Shown one piece after another: positions 16,433-25,129 of a DNA stretch of 54,651 bases (positions within the stretch are counted from its first letter, which is position 1; each line of letters begins with the position of its first letter). The notes under the pieces were generated by a model. That model saw only the letters and a list, made by a program, of their open reading frames with translations, was not told where the DNA came from and searched no databases. Location: positions 1 to 54,651 of the forward strand of contig JACRIR010000197.1 in the NCBI GenBank assembly GCA_016215705.1, in the 5' to 3' direction. Made by a program: the position numbers and the translations under genes. The DNA is from Candidatus Poribacteria bacterium. Lineage in GTDB: Bacteria > Abyssobacteria > SURF-5.

Positions 16433-16840
16433 TTCACCGCAGAGGCGCAAAGGGAGACGCTGAGCCGAAGAAGAAACATTATTAGCCACAGATGCACACT
16501 GCGCGGCGAAGCCGCAATCAAAGAGGAAGAGGGAATCCGCAGATTTCGCTGATTTGCACAGATTCAGGGAAGAAGAAGAAGAAGAAGAAGAAGAAAGAGA
16601 AGAAAGAGAAGAAAAAGAGTTGGATCACGAATGACACGAATTTTGCGAATTACGCGGATAAAGAAGTCCCTTGATCTAGACTGATTTACGCAGATTTCAG
16701 GGAAAAGAAGAAAAGAAAATCACGACCAAAATTGACGATTTCGAACGTGAGTAGTACAGATAAACACGGATTAAGAAGAAGAAAAGAAAATCGCGGCAAG
16801 AATTCAGGATTTTGAAGGTGATTAGCGCAGTGGATACGGA
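16433..16840. repeat. Gene-free mosaic of periodic phrases between two paralogues
   Basis: Contains ttcaccgcagaggcgcaaag (16433-16452), the reverse complement of a phrase at 174-193; nonamers of the cgcagattt/cgctgattt type at 16538-16564 and 16680-16700; acgaatgac, acgaatttt, gcgaattac, gcggataaa at 16627-16662; an (AAG)n-rich run at 16569-16620; and two tandem copies of a block starting gaaaatcacg/gaaaatcgcg (about 16715-16764, 16786-16839) also found at 96-142. No gene is visible; a lysine-rich frame through the AAG run is an artefact. Confidence 0.65.
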
Positions 16841-16851
16841 GGGCACGCAGA

Positions 16852-17580
16852 ATGAAACCAGTTATTCCCTTTCGTCTCGCTTCACGTTCCGCCTTTCGCC
16901 ATTTCCTCGTTTCACCTTGTCGCTTCACTGATTGGCTCTTAATGCTGGTGGCAGCGGCGATTCTCTCTACCTTATGTTCCCGGCCCCTGCCCGCAGAGGA
17001 ACAGGTGACGCCTGAAGCGCTCCTTTCAAAGGCGATCGAGAGTTTCCAGAACCTCAATTCATATCAGTGCCGCATGGTGGTGCATCTGACCAGGGGAAAA
17101 GAGGCGCAGGACAGTCAGTACCTCTTTTCGTACCAGAAACCGCGTCTCATGCGCATGTACGTCGAAAAGGGAAGAGACAGGAAAAGCACCGTGATCTTGC
17201 GTGAGGACGGAATCATTCGCGGAAAACCCGGAGGGATGCTTTCCGTAGTTCCGCCTTTGACACTCAATCCCGATGACAAACGCCTGCGTGACCTCTGGGA
17301 TCGCCGGTTCTATCAAGCCGACTGGGGAACGCTCCTGAAAGAAATCCAGAGCTCACTGAAGGGTTGCGCCTCGACCAAAATCGAGATGCTGAACTCCGGC
17401 AAAGAGTATCTCCTGACGCTGCAAGGGAACAATGGCGACGTGGATCAGGTTTGGTTTGACCACGAGAATTGGTCTCTTTTCAAGAGGAGAATCCGCCTTG
17501 CAAACGGTGACACACTCGACGCGAAATGGTCCGATATCAAGCTGAATCCCAAGTTCCCCGGCAAATTCTTCGATTTTTGA
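16852..17580 (+). CDS. LolA-like / outer-membrane lipoprotein-sorting-type exported protein (copy 2)
   Basis: A 242-residue tandem paralogue of the gene at 15671. They share the QxTPEALLSKA start of the mature domain, SYQCRMVVHLTRGKEAQDSQYLF, the LTLNPDDKRLRDLW motif and the ending K/HFFDF. A signal peptide is plausible, with a hydrophobic core at about residues 27-45 (DWLLMLVAAAILSTL) and processing before AEEQ. The ATG has ggaggg eight bases upstream. The first 25 codons consist of ttcgcc/ttcacc-type periodic phrases, as in copy 1, but the sequences differ in detail. Probably periplasmic; the ligand is unknown. Confidence 0.75.
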   Translation: MKPVIPFRLASRSAFRHFLVSPCRFTDWLLMLVAAAILSTLCSRPLPAEEQVTPEALLSKAIESFQNLNSYQCRMVVHLTRGKEAQDSQYLFSYQKPRLMRMYVEKGRDRKSTVILREDGIIRGKPGGMLSVVPPLTLNPDDKRLRDLWDRRFYQADWGTLLKEIQSSLKGCASTKIEMLNSGKEYLLTLQGNNGDVDQVWFDHENWSLFKRRIRLANGDTLDAKWSDIKLNPKFPGKFFDF

Positions 17581-17594
17581 GGGGTCGCGTCTTG

Positions 17595-17672
17595 TTTGTC
17601 ATTCTCGCGCGCAAGCGAGACCCCATATTCAATGGTGTAAGGAATGGTTTCCGCTTTTGCGCGAATGACAAA
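17595..17672. repeat. Imperfect inverted repeat, 'gtcattc...gaatgac' type
   Basis: tttgtcattctcgcgcgcaagcg at 17595-17617 pairs with cgcttttgcgcgaatgacaaa at 17652-17672 with a few mismatches. A fragment of the same type is at 34-61. The form recalls dispersed 'attccc...gggaat' elements known in several bacteria, for example the neisserial dRS3 type, but I claim only the resemblance. Confidence 0.5.
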
Positions 17673-17711
17673 CGGTCATGTAAAAGGATGGGGACACCTT
17701 GCAGCAGGTTG

Positions 17712-17754
17712 AGAAAATGGGGGACACGATGCTGCATCGTGCCCCCCATTTTCT
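17712..17754. repeat. GGGGACACGATG hairpin (family C)
   Basis: 20-base arms (17712-17731 and 17735-17754) pair with one mismatch around the loop ctg. Partial copies flank it (gggacacc at about 17691, tgtccccg at about 17762). It lies between the 3' ends of convergent genes, so it could also act as a bidirectional terminator-like structure, though no T-run is present. Confidence 0.6.
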
Positions 17755-17779
17755 GACACTGTGTCCCCGATTTTCGCTG

Positions 17780-18934
<1,155 letters not shown>

Positions 18935-18970
18935 TCGAAGTCCCTCCGGTTGTGAAGCGTGCTTCTTGGT

Positions 18971-19125
18971 GGGCGACATGCGTCCTGTCGCCCCCGAATA
19001 GGCCTTGTTGCGAAAACGCCGTTGTATCGCTTTCTCCGCAAACGCCCCTCATGAAACTGTCCCCAATTCTGCAGGTTCGGATTTATGGCGCCTACAGAAT
19101 CCTGCACGTGTCCGCCAATCACGCG
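18971..19125. repeat. Hairpin plus family A relic between MaoC and ACAD genes
   Basis: gggcgaca/tgtcgccc (18971-18978, 18986-18993) forms an 8-bp stem with a 7-base loop. About 19064-19125 (actgtccccaattctgcagg ... ggcgcctacagaat) resembles the ends of the 130-bp element at 3895-4024 with most of the middle missing. Both lie in the 214-bp spacer of the minus-strand fatty-acid operon. Confidence 0.45.
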
Positions 19126-19148
19126 ACAGATTCCGGGGGAATTTCGCC

Positions 19149-20006
19149 TTATGCGTTCAACGTCACCGCAGCGTTGGTAATCACGTCGAGCCCTCGTTCG
19201 GCGGTCTTTGCCTTGAGGATTATCTGGTTTCCTTCTTTCCACATCTCGGTCACAATCGTTTCGCCCGGAAACACATGGCTCGCGAAACGGACCTTGATGC
19301 TCTTGAACTTCGCGGGATCGTTGCCGCAGAATTCCCTCAAAACGACGCGCCCCACAAAACCGAACGAGCACAGTCCATGCAGAATCGGTCTCTCGAATCC
19401 CGCGATAGCGGCCATATTCGGGTCAGCGTGCAGCGGGTTGCGGTCGCCGCAAAGACGATAAATGAGAGCTTGCTGCGGAAGCGTCTTTTCCTCGACGACC
19501 TTGTCAGACGGCCTCGAGGGCGGCAGATTTCCGGGTTTCGGACCCGACTCGCCGCCGAATCCGCCCTCACCGCGAATGAACACGGAGAACGTATTGAAGA
19601 AGACATCAGCGCCTTCTTCATCCGTCGTCACAGCGTCGAGCTGCACGAGCGCGCCTTTCCCCTTGTCATAGATCGCGGCTATCCTCGGGTGTGTGGTCAA
19701 TGTCCCGCTAGTCGGAATCGGATGTTTCCTTATCTCGAGGTACTGCTCCCCGTGCAGCAGCATCATGGGGTTGAATTCCATTCCCGGGGCGTTCATGAGA
19801 CCCACAAGAGAAGGGAATGGCGGGATGACCCCGAAAGTCGGCAGCACTTTGAGTTCACTCTCGTAGCAGAATTGCAGTTGTTGCTCATCCGTCGGTGGAA
19901 CGCCGGCGCCGATCGCGAGCGCATACAGCATGACATCACGGTCGGTGTACTCATACGGAAGCGACGCTAATTTTGCGCCAAGAGCTTGCTTCGGATCAAT
20001 AGGCAT
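19149..20006 (-). CDS. MaoC-like enoyl-CoA hydratase 2
   Basis: A 285-residue double-hotdog protein. The N-terminal half is a degenerate hotdog ([17 protein letters not shown]). The C-terminal half has the hydratase-2 motif [14 protein letters not shown] followed by FERPILHGL, where the Asp and His hydrate a trans-2-enoyl-CoA. The architecture matches the bacterial relatives of the peroxisomal multifunctional enzyme type 2 hydratase domain. The start has aaggaga seven to eight bases before the ATG. With the acyl-CoA dehydrogenase it supplies two consecutive steps of acyl-CoA oxidation, possibly of branched or bulky acyl chains. Co-regulated with the TetR gene upstream by inference. Confidence 0.88.
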   Translation of the reverse strand: MPIDPKQALGAKLASLPYEYTDRDVMLYALAIGAGVPPTDEQQLQFCYESELKVLPTFGVIPPFPSLVGLMNAPGMEFNPMMLLHGEQYLEIRKHPIPTSGTLTTHPRIAAIYDKGKGALVQLDAVTTDEEGADVFFNTFSVFIRGEGGFGGESGPKPGNLPPSRPSDKVVEEKTLPQQALIYRLCGDRNPLHADPNMAAIAGFERPILHGLCSFGFVGRVVLREFCGNDPAKFKSIKVRFASHVFPGETIVTEMWKEGNQIILKAKTAERGLDVITNAAVTLNA

Positions 20007-20097
20007 TGTCGTCTCTCCTTGTTGGTTTTGTCTATTCTTGTACAGGTTCCCCTATTCCCCTGTGTCTCTTCCTTTCGCCTTTGCCCTTTCGCCCTCT

Positions 20098-20802
20098 CTA
20101 CCCCGGACGCATACCGCGAAGACAGAAGCGGATTATCTCTTCCTCGATGGCGTCCGCATTCTCCGGTGGCTGCGGCGAGAGCAACCAGCGCCCCATTACG
20201 ACAGATATTCCCATTATGACCGTCGCCAGCACCGCCGGCTCTATCTCGCTAACGCGTCCCGATTCAATGCCGTCCTTCAACAACCCGTGCAGTTCCGCCC
20301 CGACGCCGGAGTGAAGCCGCATCGTGTACTCGGCGTCGACCGGTGGCCCCTCGATCAATATCAGCCGCGCAAATGCGGCATTGCTCCTGAAGTAGTCGAA
20401 CGTGGCCCTGAGAGCGGCAACCACCTGTTCTTCGACCGACATCCCCGGCCTCCGCGCCTCAATCCACATGCGGTGCATCTCCCGGTTGGCCCGGCGCACG
20501 AGCGCGTCGTACACCTCACGCTTGTCCCGGAAGTAGACGTAGAACGTGCCCGCCCCCAGGTCGGCCCGCTCAGTAATTTCGCGGGTGGTGGCATCGTCAT
20601 AACCTTCCTCGAGAAAGATTGACTGAGCCGCGTTAAGCAGCCTCTCGCGTGTCTCACGGCTTCGCCGCTCGGACCTGTTCTCACCCGGAGTCAGGCCTTG
20701 GAATTCGACTTTGGGGCCTGTCGACTCCGAACGGCGCACCTCCCGTTTGCGGGGCTGCCTCTGCTGTTTCTTTTGAGATGATTTGATGCGTTTAACGGCC
20801 AT
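20098..20802 (-). CDS. TetR-family regulator of the fatty-acid module
   Basis: A 234-residue repressor. A basic N-terminal tail (KRIKSSQKKQQRQPRKR) precedes the TetR domain (RERLLNAAQSIFLEEGYDDATT), whose helix-turn-helix ends in GAGTFYVYFRDKREVYDAL. The ligand domain resembles FadR/PaaR-like TetR proteins that sense acyl-CoA; that is an inference from the neighbouring acyl-CoA dehydrogenase and MaoC genes. I take the ATG at 20802: a consensus promoter at 20846-20874 would start transcription near 20840, so the upstream ATG at 20874 lies inside the -35 and cannot be used. No good Shine-Dalgarno sequence precedes 20802. Confidence 0.88.
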   Translation of the reverse strand: MAVKRIKSSQKKQQRQPRKREVRRSESTGPKVEFQGLTPGENRSERRSRETRERLLNAAQSIFLEEGYDDATTREITERADLGAGTFYVYFRDKREVYDALVRRANREMHRMWIEARRPGMSVEEQVVAALRATFDYFRSNAAFARLILIEGPPVDAEYTMRLHSGVGAELHGLLKDGIESGRVSEIEPAVLATVIMGISVVMGRWLLSPQPPENADAIEEEIIRFCLRGMRPG

Positions 20803-20834
20803 GAGAGTAGGTTGTTGACAATTATTCAATCCTG

Positions 20835-20874
20835 AGATATGCTCAATTATATGAGCGCATCTTCGCTTTGTCAA
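20835..20874 (-). promoter_or_regulatory. Consensus promoter and dyad operator of the TetR/MaoC/ACAD genes
   Basis: On the minus strand TTGACA (20874-20869), a 17-base spacer and TATAAT (20851-20846) make a perfect sigma70 promoter. An imperfect dyad centred on the -10 (about 20835-20862; gctca/tgagc core at 20841-20845 and 20852-20856) is a likely TetR operator. Confidence 0.7.
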
Positions 20875-20921
20875 GCGAAGGAAGCCTCTCTCTAGTCAGT
20901 CGTTGCGCTCCCCTGCAATGG

Positions 20922-21040
20922 CGGGTGTTCCGTCAACTCTGTTTTGTCGGTTCATGAAAAGGGCGCAGTCCCGCCGAGGCGGGACGCCCCTACAAAAGTA
21001 TACGCTCGCACTTGCAGGCTCGAGTGCGAACTGACACCAG
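20922..21040 (-). mobile_element. MITE-like element, CTAG-ended family, copy 2
   Basis: This 119-bp copy is in inverse orientation to the element at 1356-1464. Conserved blocks are gtcaactctgttttgtcgg (20932-20950) and tacgctcgcacttgcaggct (21001-21020). The central palindrome has changed sequence to gtcccgcc/ggcgggac but remains self-complementary. CTAG is replaced by CGGG at one end and CCAG at the other. The last four bases are shared with the adjacent copy 3. Confidence 0.65.
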
Positions 21041-21147
21041 TGTCAGGTCAAGTTAATCTTGTCGGTATTTGTGGGGGCACGGCGCGCCGTGCCCCTACGA
21101 AGAACCATGCGCTGATCCCAAGAGATCTTGTCATGACAGTATACTAG
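21037..21147 (-). mobile_element. MITE-like element, CTAG-ended family, copy 3
   Basis: A 111-bp copy in tandem with copy 2, sharing CCAG at 21037-21040. It keeps the 28-bp central palindrome of copy 1 (21071-21098, one mismatch) and ends in CTAG (21144-21147). The half beyond the palindrome is more diverged (aaccatgcgct ... tgtcatgacagtatactag). The remainder of the gap, 21148-21340, shows no gene or clear signal. Confidence 0.6.
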
Positions 21148-21340
21148 ACGGCAGCTTGTTCCCCGGAAGGCCGTCACCCTACATTACGGGTCCTTGGGGA
21201 AAGGGTGTGGGAGGTTTGATTGTCGGCAGACGAGATGATATAGTGAATCAAATCAAGGAATCTTCGCGTCGCTCAGGATAAAGTTGAGGATATTGATCAT
21301 GCAGTTTTCGACAGCCACGTGAATGCGGAGAGAAAACGCC

Positions 21341-21655
21341 ATGAAGAGAATTTTTGCAAACGTGCGCGACCTCGAATGGGTGGACGGCCCGTATCCAAGC
21401 GTTAAGATGAAGGTTTTCCCGTCGGAAATAGACAGCGGCACTTACAGCATCTTGCTCGATGTGCCGCCCGGCGCAACGCTGCAGCAACACGACGAACCGC
21501 TTAACGAGGTGTTCTATATAATCAAGGGGACGATCAGCATCGAGGGGAGACAATACGGTGAGGGCACCTACTATTTCACGCCTGCCGGCATGTCCCATGG
21601 CCCGTTTGAGAGCCAAGAGGGCTGTCTGATACTTGTGACAAAGTTCTCAAGGTAA
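21341..21655 (+). CDS. Small cupin-domain protein
   Basis: A 104-residue single-domain cupin. The two cupin motifs are recognisable (QQHDEPLNEVFYIIKG, then PAGMSHGPF), with H, E and H ligands for a metal. It could bind a small molecule or act as a dioxygenase or isomerase; this short form cannot be assigned. The ATG at 21341 is preferred over one 18 bases upstream because ggagag is eight bases before it. It stands alone, with repeat-rich DNA on both sides. Confidence 0.75.
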   Translation: MKRIFANVRDLEWVDGPYPSVKMKVFPSEIDSGTYSILLDVPPGATLQQHDEPLNEVFYIIKGTISIEGRQYGEGTYYFTPAGMSHGPFESQEGCLILVTKFSR

Positions 21656-21773
21656 GACCCCCAAGTCGCCGGCGGTTCACAGTTCATGGTTTGCGGTTAT
21701 CTATGGGCTCCGTTTGCAAAAACGTGAATTCCTGTCGTGATTTACTGCGCGAAACTGATGCACATTAGTCGCC

Positions 21774-21981
21774 GGGCGCAATGAATTGCGCCCCTACAGA
21801 CGCGGATGAAGAAAATCGGGGACACGATGTCGCATCGTGTCCCCGATTCTCCCAAACAGTTTGTTGCCGAAATGTCCCGGCCGTAACAAAAATGGATTCC
21901 CGAGTTCGCGGCAATGATAGAAGTCGCGGAATTCCTGAAATATGATGCCCTCTCCAAGGGGAACTGTACAGGAATCCATTT
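21774..21981. repeat. Cluster of three inverted repeats
   Basis: In the gene-free 21656-22054 gap: gggcgcaat/attgcgccc (21774-21782, 21785-21793) followed by cctaca; a family C hairpin with perfect 16-base arms (21814-21829, 21833-21848) around tcg; and aaatggattcc/ggaatccattt (21890-21900, 21971-21981). I see nothing else in the gap. Confidence 0.6.
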
Positions 21982-22054
21982 GGGCAACACACCGTAGAGG
22001 CTTTTGTTCACTCAAGCCGCTCCGCGTTTTCGTCTCGTGTTTCGCCGCTTTGGC

Positions 22055-22387
22055 TCAGGTTTTCACATTGCGAGCGAGGCGAAGGAGCCCGATGATGATC
22101 ACGATCATACCTAAGCGCAGCACATAGCTGACAAAGTACATAATCGTGGAACTGTCCAGCACACCCACCCTGGCAAAGGCGCTGAAGTAGCTTCCTGTGA
22201 ACCCCGGACCGGCGAAAGCAAGCATACCGTATATGCCATAGAGTAGGAATCCTATGCCCAGGATATCCGCTCCGGGCATAGTCTTTGACTGTTTTATGTT
22301 GATATAGGCGCCATACGCGCAAGCAAGGAATATGATAACGTATGAAGCATTCTCGATTATCAAGGAAAGAATAACACCCGCTGTCAT
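22055..22387 (-). CDS. Small integral membrane protein, unknown function
   Basis: A 110-residue protein with three predicted transmembrane segments (about residues 10-28, 42-62 and 84-104) and almost no soluble part. I do not recognise a family. Its start overlaps the end of the next upstream gene by 4 bp (ATGA), so the two are translationally coupled and probably work together. No charged motif or cysteine pattern suggests an activity. Confidence 0.65.
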   Translation of the reverse strand: MTAGVILSLIIENASYVIIFLACAYGAYINIKQSKTMPGADILGIGFLLYGIYGMLAFAGPGFTGSYFSAFARVGVLDSSTIMYFVSYVLRLGMIVIIIGLLRLARNVKT

Positions 22388-22758
22388 GCTTCCCCTCCAG
22401 TCTTTCCGCCACCTATCAGCGAGATGAACCTCTTGCCTACCAGCACAAAGATGATCGCTGCTGCAACCTCAAAGACGTTTCCCACTTGAGCAATGTTTCT
22501 AATGAACATCACCTTTTTCACGCTTCCCGGCGGCGCCTTTCCAAACATTTCGCCGGCAAAGGCGAGTTCGTACATCTTGGAGACTTTCAGACAGAATGAA
22601 TAGACTCCCCCCGTAAGGATTATCAGGATGAAGGCGATAATCAGCAGAATTCTCGCCCGTCTATCGGGTACAAACTTGAATATCAGGAGAATCGAAAGCA
22701 GGCTCACCACTGCCAGAGTCAGATTCACTGCATTGAACAGAGTCGTTGCGGACAACAT
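22384..22758 (-). CDS. Small integral membrane protein, unknown function
   Basis: A 124-residue protein with three predicted transmembrane segments (about residues 8-28, 35-55 and 90-110) and a short loop (KMYELAFAGEMFGKAPPGSVKK) between the last two. I do not recognise a family. The start at 22758 is chosen because gggagg lies six to eight bases upstream; an extension to 22833 adds a basic, non-hydrophobic tail without support. Coupled to the following gene by an ATGA overlap. The two may form a small membrane complex. Confidence 0.65.
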   Translation of the reverse strand: MLSATTLFNAVNLTLAVVSLLSILLIFKFVPDRRARILLIIAFILIILTGGVYSFCLKVSKMYELAFAGEMFGKAPPGSVKKVMFIRNIAQVGNVFEVAAAIIFVLVGKRFISLIGGGKTGGEA

Positions 22759-22897
22759 CAGGCCCTCCCTTCGAAGCTTCCGCCTTCCATTTGCCTTGAC
22801 AGCCGAACACCCTGAACCCAACGAGCCGGCCAATCCGCATCGTCTGCGAAAAAGCCGGCAGCCGATACTCTATCCGACATTTGCCGGACGGAGTCAT

Positions 22898-23152
22898 TTA
22901 CCATAGAATCCGGATCACGACAGCCTTGAGAATTTGTATGAGAAAAAGCGCGACAATCGGTGAGATGTCTATCGCGCCCCCGATCGGAGGCACAATTCTT
23001 TGAATCGGAACGAGCACAGGGTCGGTCACAGAATTGAGAATCCGGACAAGCTGATTTCCCGGGTCAATCCCCGTCCACGACACAACGGCGCGCACGATGA
23101 TGAGAAGAGAATAAATCTGAAGAATATCAATGAAGAGATTGCCGATTATCAC
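22898..23152 (-). CDS. yggT: YggT-family membrane protein
   Basis: An 84-residue protein with two transmembrane helices and the YggT signature around VRAVVSWTGIDPGNQLVRIL and LNSVTDPVLVPIQRIVPP. Family members are implicated in membrane or osmotic homeostasis and sit near cell-division or pyrroline-carboxylate reductase genes in many bacteria; their mechanism is not settled. Translation begins at a GTG. The L28 gene lies 54 bp upstream on the same strand, so they may share a transcript. Confidence 0.88.
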   Translation of the reverse strand: MIIGNLFIDILQIYSLLIIVRAVVSWTGIDPGNQLVRILNSVTDPVLVPIQRIVPPIGGAIDISPIVALFLIQILKAVVIRILW

Positions 23153-23206
23153 AGTGGTGGAAGCCCCCTCCCGACCTCGATAGTCGACACGTCGATAGAA
23201 GGCGGC

Positions 23207-23398
23207 TTAGAATGCTTTCCGAACCTTGCCGGCTTTCAGGCAACTTGCGCACACTCGAATCGTCCGGACATTGCCACCCTGCGCGATTTTGGTGGTCTGC
23301 AAGTTCGGGTTCCACCGCCGCTTAGTCTTATTGTGAGCATGGCTGACGTTACAGCCGACGATCGGCTTCTTACCGCATATATCACAAACCCTGGCCAC
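23207..23398 (-). CDS. rpmB: 50S ribosomal protein L28
   Basis: A 63-residue L28 of the zinc-binding (C+) type, with CDICGKKP near the N-terminus and [10 protein letters not shown] near the C-terminus. The basic central segment ([11 protein letters not shown]) is typical. The GTG start has aggagg six bases upstream. A zinc-type L28 without a visible zinc-free paralogue in this window says nothing about zinc regulation. Transcribed divergently from the DUF1858-hisS-aspS genes. Confidence 0.95.
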   Translation of the reverse strand: MARVCDICGKKPIVGCNVSHAHNKTKRRWNPNLQTTKIAQGGNVRTIRVCASCLKAGKVRKAF

Positions 23399-23498
23399 CT
23401 GGCGCCTCCTACATTGACGAAAAACCCTATGTCATCGAGTCTTTACTTTTCACATTCATTTATGCTATACTGCCGCAACGCAACGGCCACTTACAATA

Positions 23499-23519
23499 GC
23501 ATAATTGACGTAATTATGC
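23499..23519. promoter_or_regulatory. 21-bp dyad between rpmB and the hisS operon
   Basis: gcataatt and aattatgc are perfect 8-base arms separated by gacgt. It lies in the 171-bp divergent intergenic region, 51 bases before the DUF1858 start. It could be an operator for either direction. No known regulator consensus is matched with confidence. Confidence 0.45.
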
Positions 23520-23569
23520 AAGTGAATTCGTAATCTTCGACGCCCCTACGGGCGTAATTCTTATTTATC

Positions 23570-23785
23570 ATGAAAATCAGCAAAGACATGAAAATAGCCG
23601 ATGTGCTGAAGAAATTCCCTTCGACCAGGGAAGTCTTCGAGACACGACTTCCCGCCTGCATAAGATGCGGCGGCTCATCGACTGACACCATCGAGCGCGG
23701 CGCCCGGATGCACGGAATCGACTCCGACGCGCTCATTGAAGAACTCAACCGCGCCGTAAAGCCGAGCAAGAAAAGCGATGTCTAA
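23570..23785 (+). CDS. DUF1858-domain protein
   Basis: A 71-residue protein with the DUF1858 pattern: KISKDMKIADVLKKFP, then PACIRCGGSS with a CxxC pair, and a helical C-terminus. Members occur alone or fused to hybrid-cluster and other Fe-S proteins and are thought to bind a cofactor or protein partner; the function is not established. The stop codon overlaps the hisS start by 8 bp, so it is co-translated with histidyl-tRNA synthetase. A short hairpin (acgccc/gggcgt, 23539-23554) lies in its leader. Confidence 0.85.
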   Translation: MKISKDMKIADVLKKFPSTREVFETRLPACIRCGGSSTDTIERGARMHGIDSDALIEELNRAVKPSKKSDV

Positions 23786-25055
23786 GACTATCATCTCGGC
23801 CCTGCGCGGAATGTACGACCTCCTGCCCGACATTGTCCCTCAGTGGCATCACATCGAGACGACTGCGCGCGGACTCTTTCAGCGGTACGGATACTCCGAG
23901 ATGAGGACGCCCATTGTCGAGGACACCCAGCTTTTCGCGCGAGGAATCGGCGAATTGACCGACATTGTTACAAAAGAGATGTACACGTTCGCCGACCGGA
24001 AGGGCCGCAGCTTGACGTTGCGCCCGGAGGGGACAGCATCGATCGTGAGGGCATACGTCGAGCACAAACTGTATTCGCGTCAGCCTTTCTCGAAGCTCTA
24101 CTACATCGGGCCGATGTTTCGATATGAGCGCCCGCAAACCGGGCGAAACAGACAGTTCTTCCAGATTGGCGCGGAGGCCATCGGATCATCGAGCCCGCTG
24201 ATTGATTTCGAGATCATCGAGGTAGCGAACTCATTCTTCCGCAGCATCGGCTTCAAGAAACTCGTGCTCATATTGAACAGCCTCGGCTGTTCGAAAGACA
24301 GGCCCCGGTTCGCTGAATCGCTCCGCAACTACTTCGCGGATAAGTTGCCGATGCTGTGTCCCGACTGCCGCGAACGGCTCGACAGAAACCCGCTGCGCGT
24401 CCTCGACTGCAAAGTGGAGAACTGTAAAAGGTTGGCCGCCGGAGCGCCAACAACGGAGCAACACCTCTGCGAAGACTGCAAGAGGCATCTGGATACTCTG
24501 CGCGAACTCCTGAAGCGCAGCGCCATAGAGCACGTTCTCGATCCGCGTCTCGTGCGCGGACTCGACTACTACACACGGACGGTATTCGAGTTTCAGCATC
24601 CGGCCCTTGGCGCGCGAAGCGCCGTGTGCGGCGGCGGCAGATATGACAACCTCGTTGAACAAATCGGCGGCCCGCCGACCCCCGCCGCGGGTTTCTCCAT
24701 CGGAATGGAAGCAACACTCATCGCCATGGAGAGAGAAGAGTTACACGCGCCGCCCGCGCCAATGCCTGCGGCCTTTATATGTTCGGTCGGCGAAGCGGCG
24801 TTGACCGAAGCCGCGCTTCTAACCGCCAAGTTGAGAAATACAGGACTGTCGGTTGAAATGGACTACGAAGGGCGCAGCCTCAAAGCGCAAATGAAGCTGG
24901 CGAACAGATCAGGAGTAAGACTCGCAATAATACTCGGAGATGAAGAGTTGGCCCAAGGGTCCGCCCGAGTGCGCGAAATGGCCACAGGAGAGGAATCGAT
25001 CATCCCCCTGGCGGACCTGGAATCGAGCCTCCCGGAGAAGCTGAATCAGAAATAG
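23778..25055 (+). CDS. hisS: Histidyl-tRNA synthetase
   Basis: A 425-residue class II synthetase charging tRNA-His. It shows motif 1 (GYSEMRTPIVED), motif 2 (FRYERPQTGRNRQFFQIG), the histidine-binding LVRGLDYYTRTVFEF and motif 3 (GFSIGMEATLIAM), then an anticodon-binding domain from about residue 330. A Cys-rich insertion (CPDCRERL ... CEDCKRH, residues about 193-234) is common in this branch. It overlaps the DUF1858 gene by 8 bp and precedes aspS by 74 bp; the hisS-aspS pair is a frequent bacterial arrangement. Confidence 0.97.
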   Translation: MSKTIISALRGMYDLLPDIVPQWHHIETTARGLFQRYGYSEMRTPIVEDTQLFARGIGELTDIVTKEMYTFADRKGRSLTLRPEGTASIVRAYVEHKLYSRQPFSKLYYIGPMFRYERPQTGRNRQFFQIGAEAIGSSSPLIDFEIIEVANSFFRSIGFKKLVLILNSLGCSKDRPRFAESLRNYFADKLPMLCPDCRERLDRNPLRVLDCKVENCKRLAAGAPTTEQHLCEDCKRHLDTLRELLKRSAIEHVLDPRLVRGLDYYTRTVFEFQHPALGARSAVCGGGRYDNLVEQIGGPPTPAAGFSIGMEATLIAMEREELHAPPAPMPAAFICSVGEAALTEAALLTAKLRNTGLSVEMDYEGRSLKAQMKLANRSGVRLAIILGDEELAQGSARVREMATGEESIIPLADLESSLPEKLNQK

Positions 25056-25129
25056 GCGTCTGCGGTTGCCGGCAATCATCTGCGGCTAGTGACTCTTTCT
25101 GAAACAACACGACAATACGGAGAAAACAA

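Noticed and set aside
16492-16674. Lysine-rich 60-codon frame
   Set aside because: It is a translation of the (AAG)n run and the nonameric phrases.
22384-22758. The two small coupled membrane proteins as a holin/antiholin or SMR efflux pair
   Set aside because: Three helices each with no SMR-type Glu in the first helix and no phage genes nearby; left as unknown.
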